From Actinomadura sp. WMMA1423 (GTDB lineage Bacteria; Actinomycetota; Actinomycetes; Streptosporangiales; Streptosporangiaceae), in NCBI RefSeq assembly GCF_006547145.1, contig NZ_CP041244.1:5146001-5210000 (forward strand): a stretch of 64,000 nucleotides of DNA. Direction: 5' to 3'. The first letter of the stretch is position 1. Each line of letters opens with the position of its first letter. A model generated the notes under the pieces. The model worked only from the letters and a program-made list of their open reading frames with translations, had not been told where the DNA came from and searched no databases. The translations under genes and the position numbers were made by a program. Below, piece after piece: positions 53,771 through 62,144 of this stretch.

Positions 53771-54175
53771 TCATCCACAGGCTGTGGGCAACTGTCGCGC
53801 ACACCTTCCTTGCCGCTGCAACAGGCGATCCGAGGGGCGTGTCCACAGACGGATCCCCAGGACAGCCCGGCTTTCCACGGTCCGGACGGCCGGTCGGCCG
53901 CCGCCCTTCCCATCATGACCGAGGTCGCCGCTCCGTCCACAGAATCCACAACCTGTGGATAACTATCGTGCACAACCTGGGTACGGCCGCGCGGCTTCGA
54001 GCCCACATTCTTCCCCAGGTCGCCCCCAACCCGCGCGATCACTTGTCCACCTCGTGGAAAAGCCGCTGACCAGTGAGAGGACACGTTTCGCGACGGCATG
54101 TTCCACAGGCCGTTCACACCCTGTGGGCGAATCTCCTCCACAACCCCGCCGCGCCGGTGGACGGCGTTGCCCACA
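53771..54175. promoter_or_regulatory. DnaA-box cluster in a 1-kb gene-free stretch
   Basis: 53402-54397 holds no supported gene. Within it, about ten sites resemble the DnaA box (TTGTCCACA or TTATCCACA). Best are TGTGGATAA (53954-53962, perfect TTATCCACA on the minus strand), TTGTCCACC (54043-54051), TTGCCCACA (54167-54175), GTGTCCACA (53839-53847) and TGTGGGCAA (53783-53791). Weaker ones are at 53771, 53933, 53942, 54099 and 54122. Both orientations occur. Density and absence of genes suggest a DnaA-binding locus; dnaA and dnaN are not in the window, so it is not the standard oriC. Confidence 0.55.
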
Positions 54176-54397
54176 GCAATCCCCAGCCGCGTCCCCAACC
54201 TCGCGGACAGCCATGGGGATGACGACTGCGAACACCACACCCCCACCCTCGGACGGGAATCCTCAACCGCACCCACGGTCCACCCCCACACGTGCGCGGC
54301 ATCGGCTCGTCCCGGCGGTCGAGGCAGGGGACGATCAACCCCGGCTGGTCCCCGCCTGCCTGGGCTGCTCGGCCGCACGGCCACATCAACGTGTGCC

Positions 54398-55123
54398 TCA
54401 GCTCGGTGGGCTCGCGTCGTCGGCGGGAACGGAGGCCTCGATGTCGGCGAGGCGGCGAAGGTCGTCGGACAGGTCGGTCGAGCCGGCCAGGTCGATCGCG
54501 CGGGCCTCTGCCGCGAGGGCACGGACGCGAGGCCATTCCTCCAGGTGGGCGGCCGAGTCAGCTCGCAGGACGAGGGCCCTCAAGCGCTCGGACGGGGTCA
54601 GCTCCTCGGCCGAGCGCAGCAGACGATCGAGAATCCGAGCCGCGGCACGATGGTCTTCCTTCGACTCGACCAGGAGGGCCGCCACGTGGAAGGCCTGGGC
54701 CACCTTGTCCTCCGGAACGGGACTATGCCGTTGGTCGTTCGAGATGGCCTGACCGATGCGGAGTTGGAGCCCATCCGGGTCGGTAAGTAGGAACTGCCGG
54801 ACGCCGTACGACATGTCTCGCAGCGCGCTGAGCCGAGGGAGGCCCCGAGTCGGGACACGACCGAGGGTCCGCCGGAGTCCGTCGCGGAACGCCTCGTACA
54901 GGGTGTCCACGTCCGTGGTGGTCACGTAGCACATGTTCATGGACGCGGCCGGCTCATGTTTCTTCCACCCGAAGAACTGCAACTCCACCTCGCCGCGCCG
55001 GACCGCGAGGTACGGGCTGGGACGGGTCTGCCAGGTGGACCGCTCGAAGCCGAGCGCCTGGTAGAAGTCCCAGGTCAGCTCGATCGACCGGCACGGAAAG
55101 ATCGGAATTGCCTTCTCACCCAT
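54398..55123 (-). CDS. VOC (glyoxalase/bleomycin-resistance) domain protein with helical C-terminal extension
   Basis: 241 residues. Residues 1-125 are a VOC fold (AIPIFPCRSIELTWDFYQALGF, VRRGEVELQFFGW, MCYVTTTDVDTLYEAF, FLLTDPDGLQLRIG). The remaining 115 are Ala/Leu/Arg-rich helices like TPR-type repeats (AAALLVESKEDHRAAARILDRLLRSAEEL). Single-domain VOC proteins are drug-binding or dioxygenase-like; the extension may mediate dimerisation or partner binding. Metal ligands are not obvious, favouring a sequestering role. Confidence 0.8.
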   Translation of the reverse strand: MGEKAIPIFPCRSIELTWDFYQALGFERSTWQTRPSPYLAVRRGEVELQFFGWKKHEPAASMNMCYVTTTDVDTLYEAFRDGLRRTLGRVPTRGLPRLSALRDMSYGVRQFLLTDPDGLQLRIGQAISNDQRHSPVPEDKVAQAFHVAALLVESKEDHRAAARILDRLLRSAEELTPSERLRALVLRADSAAHLEEWPRVRALAAEARAIDLAGSTDLSDDLRRLADIEASVPADDASPPS

Positions 55124-55501
55124 GCGGGGAGCGTAGGAAGGCCGTCCGTATTAGTCAAGTTTGATTAGCTCGATGACCTCGCCAGGTCCCCAAGCTCTCC
55201 GCACTGGGGAAGACGGGCGCAGGCGTCGATCAGGCGGGCGCGAACGGCGGAGGTGGAGGATGATGATGTATGCGTCATCGCGGTCCCCAGCACGGCGGGG
55301 CCGCCGCACCAAAGGCCATCTTCACTGTGCGGAAGCCGGAACGGAGCAGAGGCCGTGACCGGGGGAAGGCCCGGACCGGAGTGGCCCCCGAAGGTCGCCC
55401 CCGGGGCAGGGGACGCAACCCCACGCACCGGGCATTGCTTCTGCGCGGTGGAGAGCGACCCATCCCCGAGTTTTCCACAGGTTGTGGACAGGAGGGCATC
55501 T
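55124..55501. other. Intergenic region with a facing DnaA-box pair
   Basis: 378 bases. TTTTCCACA (55471-55479) and TGTGGACAG (55484-55492) face each other just before the dioxygenase start, where they overlap its GGAGGG ribosome site region. The rest has open frames without family features. Confidence 0.45.
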
Positions 55502-56362
55502 GTGGACTTCAACAAGGACACTGCGACCCGCGCCGTCCAGGACAGTTTCCGCGAGACCCCCGACCCGCGCCTCCGCGAGCTCCTCGACGCCCTCACCCGG
55601 CACCTGCACGCGTTCGTCGGCGAGGTGCGCCCCACGATCCGCGAGTGGGAGCAGGCGATCGAGTTCCTCACCGCGGTCGGAAGGGCATGCACCGACACCC
55701 GCCAGGAGTTCGTTCTCCTTTCGGACGTTCTGGGTGTCTCCATGCTGGTGGAGACCCTGAACGAGAGCGAGGGCGGCACGGAAAGCACCGTCTTGGGTCC
55801 GTTCCATATGGTCGAGTCGCCCCCGCGCGCGCTTGGCGACAGCATCGACCTGGTCGGCGAAGCCCAACCCTGCCTGGTGTCTGGGCGCGTCCTGAGCAGC
55901 GACGGGACGCCCCTACCTGACGCCGAGGTGGACGTCTGGCAGTGCGACGAGAAGGGTTTCTACGACGTCCAGCAGCCCGGGGTGCAACCGTCCGGCAACG
56001 GGCGCGGCCTTTTCCACACCGACCCCGAGGGCCGATTCCGCTTCCGGACCGTCGTGCCCAGCCATTACCCGATCCCGACGGACGGACCGGTCGGGCGGTT
56101 CCTGGGGGCCACCCGACGCCATCCCTACCGTCCGGCGCACATCCATTTCATCGTCCGGGCGGCCGGCCACACGCCGCTGACCACTCACGTCTTCGTGGCG
56201 GGCGGCCCCTATCTGGAGTCCGACGCGGTCTTCGCGGTCAAGCAAAGCCTCATCGTCGATTTCGCCGAGTCGGGCGACGAGGAGGAGGCGGAACGGAACG
56301 GCGTCCAAGCCCCGTTCCGGCACGCCGAGTTCGATCTGATCCTGAGCAGAGAACCCACGTGA
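55502..56362 (+). CDS. Intradiol ring-cleavage dioxygenase (hydroxyquinol/catechol type)
   Basis: 286 residues from GTG 55502 with GGAGGG five bases ahead. N-terminal catechol-dioxygenase linker domain (about 25-95) then the beta-sandwich catalytic domain with Fe(III) ligands Tyr154 (WQCDEKGFYD), Tyr189 (SHYPIPTDGP), His213 and His215 (YRPAHIHF). Enzymes of this size with the N-terminal domain cleave catechol or hydroxyquinol to muconate-type products. No other aromatic-degradation gene is adjacent, so it stands alone. Confidence 0.91.
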   Translation: MDFNKDTATRAVQDSFRETPDPRLRELLDALTRHLHAFVGEVRPTIREWEQAIEFLTAVGRACTDTRQEFVLLSDVLGVSMLVETLNESEGGTESTVLGPFHMVESPPRALGDSIDLVGEAQPCLVSGRVLSSDGTPLPDAEVDVWQCDEKGFYDVQQPGVQPSGNGRGLFHTDPEGRFRFRTVVPSHYPIPTDGPVGRFLGATRRHPYRPAHIHFIVRAAGHTPLTTHVFVAGGPYLESDAVFAVKQSLIVDFAESGDEEEAERNGVQAPFRHAEFDLILSREPT

Positions 56363-56984
56363 CCCACTGGACCCGCAGATCGGCCCCGATGGCCGCGCCG
56401 CGCCTACGGCAATGTGACAAGGTTCGAGGGGCGAGGCTCTCTCCATAGGTCACAACGAGAAGCCGGGTTATCCACAACCTGTGGAGAAACACCCTCCCAA
56501 TCTGGATAACCGTCTTCCGGCCTGCGCAGCCAGACGCAGTTCCACCGGCCCGGAAAGCCTGATCAGCATCGAGGCGGCGTCCAGGCCGGCCACGCTTTTC
56601 CACACCTTCCGCCAAGCGACGAGCAGCCGCGAAAGGCCACGCGACCTGCCTCTCCAAGGAGAGGCGCGAGCGCCGCAGCGGCCCCGCTCCCCGACAATTG
56701 CGAGCCCACGGCTCCGTCACGCGCGTCGCCCCACCGAACAGACTCCCGCGCCCCAGGGGACCGGCCAGTCGTCCGACGCGTCCGCGGGCCTTCCCCAATC
56801 GCAGGCCACGTTTCGCTCAGCCCCGTCCCAAGAGCACCTCGCCAACGGTTTGCGACAGACAGCACATTGGGGACCTTTCAGTCATCTCACCAGATCACAT
56901 GGGTGATCGGCACGCCGGGAACCGCCGCATGAAGCGAACACGCGTCCCCCTGCACCCGGCAGCAGGGGACACATCGGGGGAAAC
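56363..56984. other. Intergenic region with perfect DnaA box
   Basis: 622 bases without a supported gene. TTATCCACA (56468-56476, perfect) faces TGTGGAGAA (56480-56488). The remainder has no recognised motif; the end presumably holds the promoter of the DUF1269-like gene. Confidence 0.45.
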
Positions 56985-57488
56985 ATGAGCGATCTGATCG
57001 CCGTCGCCTACGACGACCTGCCGCATGCCGAGCAGGCGCGCGAGAAGCTCATCCAACTGCACAAGGAACACGTCATCGAGCTCGCGGACGTCGTCATCGT
57101 CGAGCGCAGGCAGGACGGCAAGATCAAGCTCCACCAGGCCCGCAACCTCGCCGCAGGCGGCGCGCTCGGCGGTGCCGCGTGGGGCGGGCTCATAGGGCTC
57201 ATCTTCTTCATGCCGCTCCTCGGCATGGCCATCGGCGGTGCCGCCGGCGCCGCGATGGGCGCCTCGGCCGACATCGGCATCGACAACGAGTTCATGCGCG
57301 ACCTGGGCGAGAACCTTCCACCCGGCACCGCGGCCGTGTTCATGCTGGTCGAAAAGCGCAATCCCGAGAAGGCCGTTCCGGAGATGGCGCCGCTGGGCGG
57401 CAGGCTCATCCAGACCTCGCTGTCTCCGGAACAGGAGGAGCACCTGCGCGAGGCCGTCAAGGCGGCCCGCACCCTCCAGCACGCCTGA
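56985..57488 (+). CDS. DUF1269 family membrane protein
   Basis: 167 residues. N-terminal soluble part (DLIAVAYDDLPHAEQAREKLIQL, ELADVVIVER), a Gly/Ala-rich paired hydrophobic segment (about 56-95; GGALGGAAWGGLIGLIFFMPLLG) and a C-terminal alpha/beta part (GTAAVFMLVEKRNPEKAVPEM). The family is widespread, predicted to sit in the membrane, and lacks a defined function; some members are stress-induced. GGGGGAAAC precedes the ATG. Confidence 0.85.
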   Translation: MSDLIAVAYDDLPHAEQAREKLIQLHKEHVIELADVVIVERRQDGKIKLHQARNLAAGGALGGAAWGGLIGLIFFMPLLGMAIGGAAGAAMGASADIGIDNEFMRDLGENLPPGTAAVFMLVEKRNPEKAVPEMAPLGGRLIQTSLSPEQEEHLREAVKAARTLQHA

Positions 57489-57774
57489 GGCTCGCTGACA
57501 CGTGCCCGGCGGACCAACCCGGACGGCGCGGCGTGCCGTGCCGCCGAATCGATCCAGAGGCTGCCTGGCGGGCCGAACTCCAAAGCTGGGGCGGCGCCCC
57601 TGTTCGGCTTGCCGGTATCCGCAGTGACCCACGAGGCCCCCGTCGAGTGACCCCCACGAAGGACTCACCTTCGTCCCCGACGGGGGCGCCCCGTGCACTG
57701 GCCACCCGAATCCGCCTCCGCCCGAGTTAGACGGCATCTGGGCCGGTTCGGCGTATCCGCACTAATCTCGTCGC

Positions 57775-58125
57775 GTGAGTAATGACGTCCAGCAGGTTCA
57801 GCCGCTCGACTCTGGGATAGCCGAAGAGTGGATTCGCAAGACGGATGAGCCAGACCTGCGCGCCGTATCGGCCTCCAAGCTTCGCGCGGGGCCGTGGTGG
57901 AGCGTCAGCGTCTGGGTCATGGAGTTCGTCCGTACCGACCCTCTCGAATCCGAACTTCGACGACGCATCGCAGCCGCGCTGAGCGACGTCAGCGGCGTCA
58001 CGGACGTCGAAGAAGAAGACCGGGAAGTGTGGACGGTGACCGGGACTCCCGCAGGCAGGGCATTGGTCGAGGCGGTCGCGCAGGTGGTCGACGATCTGAC
58101 ACCCCAGACCCGCAATTCCCTGTAG
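57775..58125 (+). CDS. Hypothetical protein, 116 residues
   Basis: GTG start; soluble, acidic, alpha/beta pattern (WWSVSVWVMEFVRTDPLESELRRRIAAAL, VTDVEEEDREVWTVTGTPAGRALVEAVAQVVDDL). The size and strand order look like a small ferredoxin-like domain. No family recognised. Codon use is normal for the genome, supporting a real gene. Confidence 0.62.
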   Translation: MSNDVQQVQPLDSGIAEEWIRKTDEPDLRAVSASKLRAGPWWSVSVWVMEFVRTDPLESELRRRIAAALSDVSGVTDVEEEDREVWTVTGTPAGRALVEAVAQVVDDLTPQTRNSL

Positions 58126-58183
58126 CGCCCGCTCACAGCCGCCCGCTCCGACGCGAACCCGGCCCCGATTCCACTGCGACCGG

Positions 58184-59419
58184 TCAGGGCCTGCGGCCGT
58201 GGAAAGTGCGGCGAAGGTCGCCCACCCACGCGTCGGGGTTCTCCCAGGGGATGAAGTGGCCGCCGTGGTCATGGGCATTGACGTTGACATGGTTGAACCA
58301 GTCGGCCTGCGGACCGTTCTTGAACGCCCCGACTCGCTCGTCGGTCGTGTGGATACCGGGCGGGTTCTCGTACGCGACGAAGGTGAGGCCGACAGGGGCC
58401 TGCACGACCGGGGTGCGGTCGTGGGCGGGCGCCCAGGGGTAGCGGTTGGCATTGGCGTAGTAGCGCATCGACGTGGCGATGGAGTTGTTCACCCAGAAGA
58501 TCGTGGCGTGGGTGAGCAAGTCGTCTTTGCTGAAGACGGACTCGACGTCGCCCCCGTTGTCGCTCCAGGCGCTCCAACGCTCCAGCAGCCATGCGAGCAA
58601 TCCGGCGGGTGAATCGCTCAGCCCATGGGCGAGGGTGGCGCCGTCGAGCATGTGCACGGCGAGGTGGGGCGCCCAGCGACGGTCCATCTCGACGATGCGG
58701 GCGCGGACCTCGGCGGGCTGATCATCGGTGAGGGGACGGTTCCGGGCGAAGTCCCAGGCGCGGGGTCCGTTGAAGAAGTCGAGCGGCAGCCCGGAGCCGA
58801 TGTGGATGCCGTACAGCTCGTCGGCGTACTTGTGGCCGAGCTGGCTGGTGACGATCCCGCCGATGTCACAGCCCCCCGCGGCGTACTTCTCGTATCCGAG
58901 GGTCTCGGTCATCAGGGTGTGCCAGAGGTCGGACACCTTCCAGAAGTTCACGTCCGGAAAACCGGTGAGCGGACCGGGAAAGCCGAAGCCGGGCAGGGAC
59001 GGCACGATGACGTCGAACGCGTCGGCGGGATCGCCGCCGAACGCGGCCGGGTCGGCCAGCGGGTCGATCACCTTCGACCAGTGCCAGAACGTCCACGGCC
59101 AGCCGTGGGTGAGGATCAACGGGATGGGGCGGGGCCCGCGACCGGGCTTCCGCATGAAGTGCACCGGGACCCCTGCGACGCTCACCTCGTAGTGCTCGTA
59201 GGCGTTGATGGCGGCCTCGGCCTTGCGCCAGTCGTAGCCGTCGCGCCAGTAGGCGACCAGCCCCCGGAGATAGCCGTCCGGGACGCCGTAGGACCAGTCC
59301 TCGTTCCCCTCGTCCAGCGGCGGACGGGTCGATGCGAGACGGGTACGCAGGTCATCGAGAACCTCGTCCGGCACGTGGATCGGGGTGGGCTCCAGGGGAA
59401 ACGCGTGCGAATTGGTCAA
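58184..59419 (-). CDS. Epoxide hydrolase (EHN domain, alpha/beta hydrolase)
   Basis: 411 residues. N-terminal EHN region (PIHVPDEVLDDLRTRLASTRPP, YLRGLVAYWRDGYDWRKAEAAINAYEHYEV) followed by an alpha/beta hydrolase core with oxyanion HGWPW (105-109), nucleophile Asp185 (GGCDIGG) and the final His in HDHGGHFIPWENP. Such enzymes add water to epoxides, often on xenobiotics or secondary metabolites. Monocistronic, convergent with the 116-residue hypothetical gene. Confidence 0.93.
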   Translation of the reverse strand: MTNSHAFPLEPTPIHVPDEVLDDLRTRLASTRPPLDEGNEDWSYGVPDGYLRGLVAYWRDGYDWRKAEAAINAYEHYEVSVAGVPVHFMRKPGRGPRPIPLILTHGWPWTFWHWSKVIDPLADPAAFGGDPADAFDVIVPSLPGFGFPGPLTGFPDVNFWKVSDLWHTLMTETLGYEKYAAGGCDIGGIVTSQLGHKYADELYGIHIGSGLPLDFFNGPRAWDFARNRPLTDDQPAEVRARIVEMDRRWAPHLAVHMLDGATLAHGLSDSPAGLLAWLLERWSAWSDNGGDVESVFSKDDLLTHATIFWVNNSIATSMRYYANANRYPWAPAHDRTPVVQAPVGLTFVAYENPPGIHTTDERVGAFKNGPQADWFNHVNVNAHDHGGHFIPWENPDAWVGDLRRTFHGRRP

Positions 59420-59603
59420 AGCGTGGTTCCTTACCGGCTGGGCAGACGGGCACTGTCGGCCTGTCGCCAGCCGCTCGCCGACGCCAGGCCACCAACAACG
59501 CCATGCTGTCCCTGGCTCTTCACCTCCGCAACCAAGAATCGCCCCCGCGACATCGGCCGGCTTTGAGACGGTCCGAGGCGCCTTGTTCTCGTTCGGGGAG
59601 CCA

Positions 59604-60260
59604 TCAAATGAGCCTGGTGGTGAAGCCGGCCCTGGTCAGACGGTGGTAGGCCGCTTCGACTTCGGGGGGCATGTCCTGGGCGACGGCGAATCCTCGGCCT
59701 GGGTAGAGCATGATGCGCTGGGTGTCGCCTACCAGCATGTCGATAACGCGGTTCGCATCCCCGATGCTCACGATGTAGTCGTCCAGCGAAAGCGGTCGCG
59801 ACGCGCAAACGACCTCAAGTTCTGGCCACAGCTTCCTGGCGGTGGAGTAGGCGCGACGCTGCTGGTAGGGCCGGGAGATCAACGTCGCCGAGTGGACTTC
59901 GATCCCGTGCTCTGCGAGCAGCTCGCGGGTGAACTCGATGTTCTGGCCAGTATTGGTGGCCTTGGGCTCGACCAGGATCGCCTCATCGGGGACTCCGAGT
60001 TCGATGGCGTGTTCGCGGTAGTGGACGGCCTCGCCGCGTGGGAATCGTTCGATCGTCGTCGGTGCGTTGGCGCCGGTGAAGACGATGCGGGGGAACATCC
60101 CCGCGTGGTGGAGTTCCGCGGTGAAGGTGGCGACCCCGAGATCATGGCTGCCGAGCCCGATGGCGACGTCGGTAGGCCGGATGGTGTGGTGCATGTCGTG
60201 GTAGTCCCACAGGATTTCCACGTCAGCGCGGTAGGCAAGGGGCAACGTCACCTCGGACAC
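59604..60260 (-). CDS. YdcF/DUF218-like protein
   Basis: 218 residues (start among two close GTGs, 60260 or 60251). DVAIGLGSHDLGVATFTAELHHAG, IVFTGANAPTT, EAVHYREHAIELGVPDEAILVEPKATNTGQNIEF and SRPYQQRRAYSTARKLWP are the DUF218/ElyC-YdcF core: a Rossmann-like fold of unknown, possibly envelope- or nucleotide-related, activity. It lacks the N-terminal membrane helices of ElyC, so it is a cytosolic version. Last chromosomal gene before the integrated element. Confidence 0.83.
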   Translation of the reverse strand: MSEVTLPLAYRADVEILWDYHDMHHTIRPTDVAIGLGSHDLGVATFTAELHHAGMFPRIVFTGANAPTTIERFPRGEAVHYREHAIELGVPDEAILVEPKATNTGQNIEFTRELLAEHGIEVHSATLISRPYQQRRAYSTARKLWPELEVVCASRPLSLDDYIVSIGDANRVIDMLVGDTQRIMLYPGRGFAVAQDMPPEVEAAYHRLTRAGFTTRLI

Positions 60261-60272
60261 GGACCCTTCAAG

Positions 60273-60399
60273 AAACCGCACCCAGCGGGGGCGAGGGGCG
60301 GAGCCCCAACCACACACAGACAGCCGATCAGCAAACCGCAACCGGCAGGGGGCGTGGGGGCGGAGCCCCCACATCGGGGGTCCGGGGGTCGCCCCCCGG
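60273..60399. repeat. Two imperfect direct repeats ending in GC hairpins, plus a third hairpin
   Basis: Units at 60273-60307 and 60333-60370 share AAACCGCA(A/C)CC, a GGGGGCG(A/T)GG core and end in GGGGC-GGA-GCCCC or GGGGGC-GGA-GCCCCC hairpins. A further CCGGGGG/CCCCCGG hairpin is at 60382-60399. Located between the DUF218 gene and the tRNA-Ile att copy; could be terminators or element-edge repeats. Confidence 0.55.
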
Positions 60400-60468
60400 G
60401 CCAACACGACGAAGGAGTGGCGGGGAAGAAGCCCGAAGGGCTTCGACCACACCACTCCCAACTCCGAG

Positions 60469-60515
60469 TGGGCCTAGGAGGACTTGAACCTCCGGCCTCA
60501 TCCTTATCAGGGATG
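60469..60515 (-). other. tRNA-Ile(GAT) 3' fragment: attachment site of integrated element
   Basis: On the minus strand this reads as the 3' two-thirds of tRNA-Ile(GAT): anticodon stem CATCC/GGATG with loop CTGATAA, variable region, T arm GGAGG-TTCAAGT-CCTCC, 3' acceptor TAGGCCC and discriminator A. The sequence that should form the D arm and 5' acceptor (beyond 60515) does not pair, so no functional tRNA is encoded. It is the duplicated att core left when an element integrated into tRNA-Ile. Orientation implies that the element lies at higher coordinates and the intact tRNA-Ile beyond 64000. Confidence 0.85.
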
Positions 60516-60639
60516 CCGTGCCATGCTCACTACCTGCCCCATAGGGGTTATGACCTGCGGAGACTCTCCGAGAGGCCTGGTCTCGCCTAGCCTGACCCGC
60601 GCTCGCACGCATGATCGTCTCCCCAGATTCTCCCACACC

Positions 60640-60888
60640 TCACCTCGCCGCACCCTTCGGCGGGCGGCCGCCCTTTCGAGAGCGCCGCTCGGCGAGCTCC
60701 CGCTCCGCGCGCTCCAGGTCGGCAAGGTCCTGCTCGTCGCCGTGCGCCCTGATGTCGGCGCGGATGTGGTCGAGCGTCCGGCCGGCCCGGTCGGTGCCGA
60801 GGCGCTCGCAGACGCGCCCGTAGGCATCCCACATGGCGTCAGGCATCCGTACAGGTCGTGGCCGGCTGTGCTTGTCGTCTCCGGTCAT
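60640..60888 (-). CDS. Small RHH-like DNA-binding protein of the element
   Basis: 82 residues from ATG 60888. VRMPDAMWDAYGRVCERLGTDRAGRTLDHIRADIRAHG has the short strand plus two-helix pattern of ribbon-helix-helix proteins. A charged helix follows, and a basic tail (RRSRKGGRPPKGAAR) with an AT-hook-like GGRPP motif. Found next to operator repeats and divergent from the element's other genes, it may regulate transfer or excision. Similar small proteins are common on actinomycete plasmids and AICEs. Confidence 0.72.
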   Translation of the reverse strand: MTGDDKHSRPRPVRMPDAMWDAYGRVCERLGTDRAGRTLDHIRADIRAHGDEQDLADLERAERELAERRSRKGGRPPKGAAR

Positions 60889-60900
60889 GGCCCCTCGTCT

Positions 60901-60972
60901 CGTGTATTGACACGGATTCTCGCAGAGGCCTTGTGTGCATACAAGGTTTCTGCTTATTGTGTTCATACACGG
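60901..60972. promoter_or_regulatory. Cluster of operator-like dyads in the divergent element promoter
   Basis: CGTGT-ATTG-ACACG (60901-60914), CCTTGTGTGCATACAAGG (60929-60946, 16 of 18 symmetric) and ATTGTGTTCATACACGG (60956-60972). The last two share TTGTGT(G/T)CATACA. A TTGACA (60907-60912) could be a -35 hexamer. Spaced dyads between divergent genes suggest a transfer/replication repressor such as a GntR-type KorA or the adjacent RHH-like protein. Confidence 0.6.
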
Positions 60973-61086
60973 TTTCCGTATTCGAACAGGGAACCCGAGA
61001 CGAAGCCCCCCGCCAATAGGGCGGGCCCCGGCAAGCGACACCACCGCAAACCGAGGCCCTTGACCAGGACGAGGAGGTCCTGACCC

Positions 61087-61800
61087 ATGGGCAACACTAC
61101 TGACGCCACCAGGCCGCAGGAGGCGGCCGAGGCGAGCATCCCGGGCCCACGGCCCGCAGGAGAGCCGACCACCAGCCGCGCCGGCACCAGCCCGCGCCCG
61201 GCCCCGCAGACGAACGACTGCCCGCCCTGGTGCACCGACCACGAGGACGTCATGCACTTCTCGGCGGACGAGGAGGCCGGGCCGATGATGGCCCGGCTCT
61301 ACCAGACGCCGGGCCAGGCGCCGGAGGTCGACCTCGTCCGGGACGCGCGCCGCCGCGACCAGGAGCGTCCGCTCAGCGTCGGCGAGGCGGTCGGGCTCGG
61401 CAAGATCCTGTTCGCGCTCGCGGCCCGCGCCGAAGCCGGCACCCACACCCTCGCCCCGAGTGAGGCCGCGCGCCCGTGGTGGCTGCCCGAGGGCTGCCCG
61501 TCGTGGTGCGAGTGGCCCGACGACCACCCGGCCAAGGCCTGCTATGACGACCGTCTCCACACCGGTGAGTCCCGGGTGGTCGTGCTCACCGGCAACGACA
61601 CCGCCGGCGACGCCTGGGAGGACCCCGACGAGGCGCGGATGTACATCCGGCAGCACTACCGGGAGGTCGCGCCGCGCATCGAGGTCGGCCACAACGACGC
61701 GGCGGTCGGTCTGCAGTTCACCCTCGACGAGGCGGAGGAGTTCGCGCATCACCTGCTGGAGCTGGCGGCGATCGCCCGCACCGGCAACCCCGAGAAGTAA
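61087..61800 (+). CDS. DUF6907-like AICE-associated protein
   Basis: 237 residues. Pro/Ala-rich start, then two copies of a C-P-x-W-C motif (CPPWCTDHED about 45, CPSWCEWPDDHPAKAC about 137), each followed by acidic/His residues, a hint of metal binding. The C-terminal DAAVGLQFTLDEAEEFAHHLLELA repeats a pattern seen in actinomycete plasmid and AICE proteins. Function unknown. GACGAGGAGG-type ribosome site upstream (61069-61078). Confidence 0.75.
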   Translation: MGNTTDATRPQEAAEASIPGPRPAGEPTTSRAGTSPRPAPQTNDCPPWCTDHEDVMHFSADEEAGPMMARLYQTPGQAPEVDLVRDARRRDQERPLSVGEAVGLGKILFALAARAEAGTHTLAPSEAARPWWLPEGCPSWCEWPDDHPAKACYDDRLHTGESRVVVLTGNDTAGDAWEDPDEARMYIRQHYREVAPRIEVGHNDAAVGLQFTLDEAEEFAHHLLELAAIARTGNPEK

Positions 61801-61874
61801 CCGAGCGGGGCCCGTCCGGCGACTGCACCGCCGGCGGGCCCCTAGATCCCGACCTTTCCTAGGAGGTCCGAACC

Positions 61875-62144
61875 ATGCAGGAGAACCTACCGGCCGACGT
61901 CGGCCCGTACGAGACCGACCAGCAGGCCGCCGACACCGTCTCCCACGTCTACGCCCACGCCCGCACCGCGCCCGGCACCATGGGCCGCCTGTCCCTCGAC
62001 CAGCTCACCGCCGCGTGCGAGGCCGCCGGCGTCGAGCTCGGCGCCTACGACCTCCGCATCCTCCGGTGGCTCGCTGGGTGGGAGCCCGAGACGTGCGCGG
62101 TCATCGCCGGGATCATCCTGCGCGCGGGGAAGGTGTCCCGGTGA
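61875..62144 (+). CDS. Small helical AICE-associated protein
   Basis: 89 residues, helical; DQLTAACEAAGVELGAYDLRILRWLAGWEPETCAVIAGII resembles an HTH-like core but no family is certain. Proteins of this type recur in the same position of actinomycete integrative elements. The TAGGAGG ribosome site is strong (61859-61865). Its stop overlaps the next GTG start. Confidence 0.7.
   Translation: MQENLPADVGPYETDQQAADTVSHVYAHARTAPGTMGRLSLDQLTAACEAAGVELGAYDLRILRWLAGWEPETCAVIAGIILRAGKVSR

Noticed and set aside
53404..54069. 221-codon open frame across the DnaA-box region
   Set aside because: No family features, Pro/Arg/His-rich composition typical of read-through of non-coding GC-rich DNA, and it runs straight through the DnaA-box cluster.
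53771..54175. Chromosomal origin (oriC)
   Set aside because: dnaA and dnaN, which flank oriC in Actinobacteria, are not next to it; reported only as a DnaA-box cluster.
60469..60545. Functional tRNA-Ile
   Set aside because: Only the anticodon arm, T arm and 3' acceptor are intact; the 5' acceptor and D arm do not pair, so it is an attachment-site copy.
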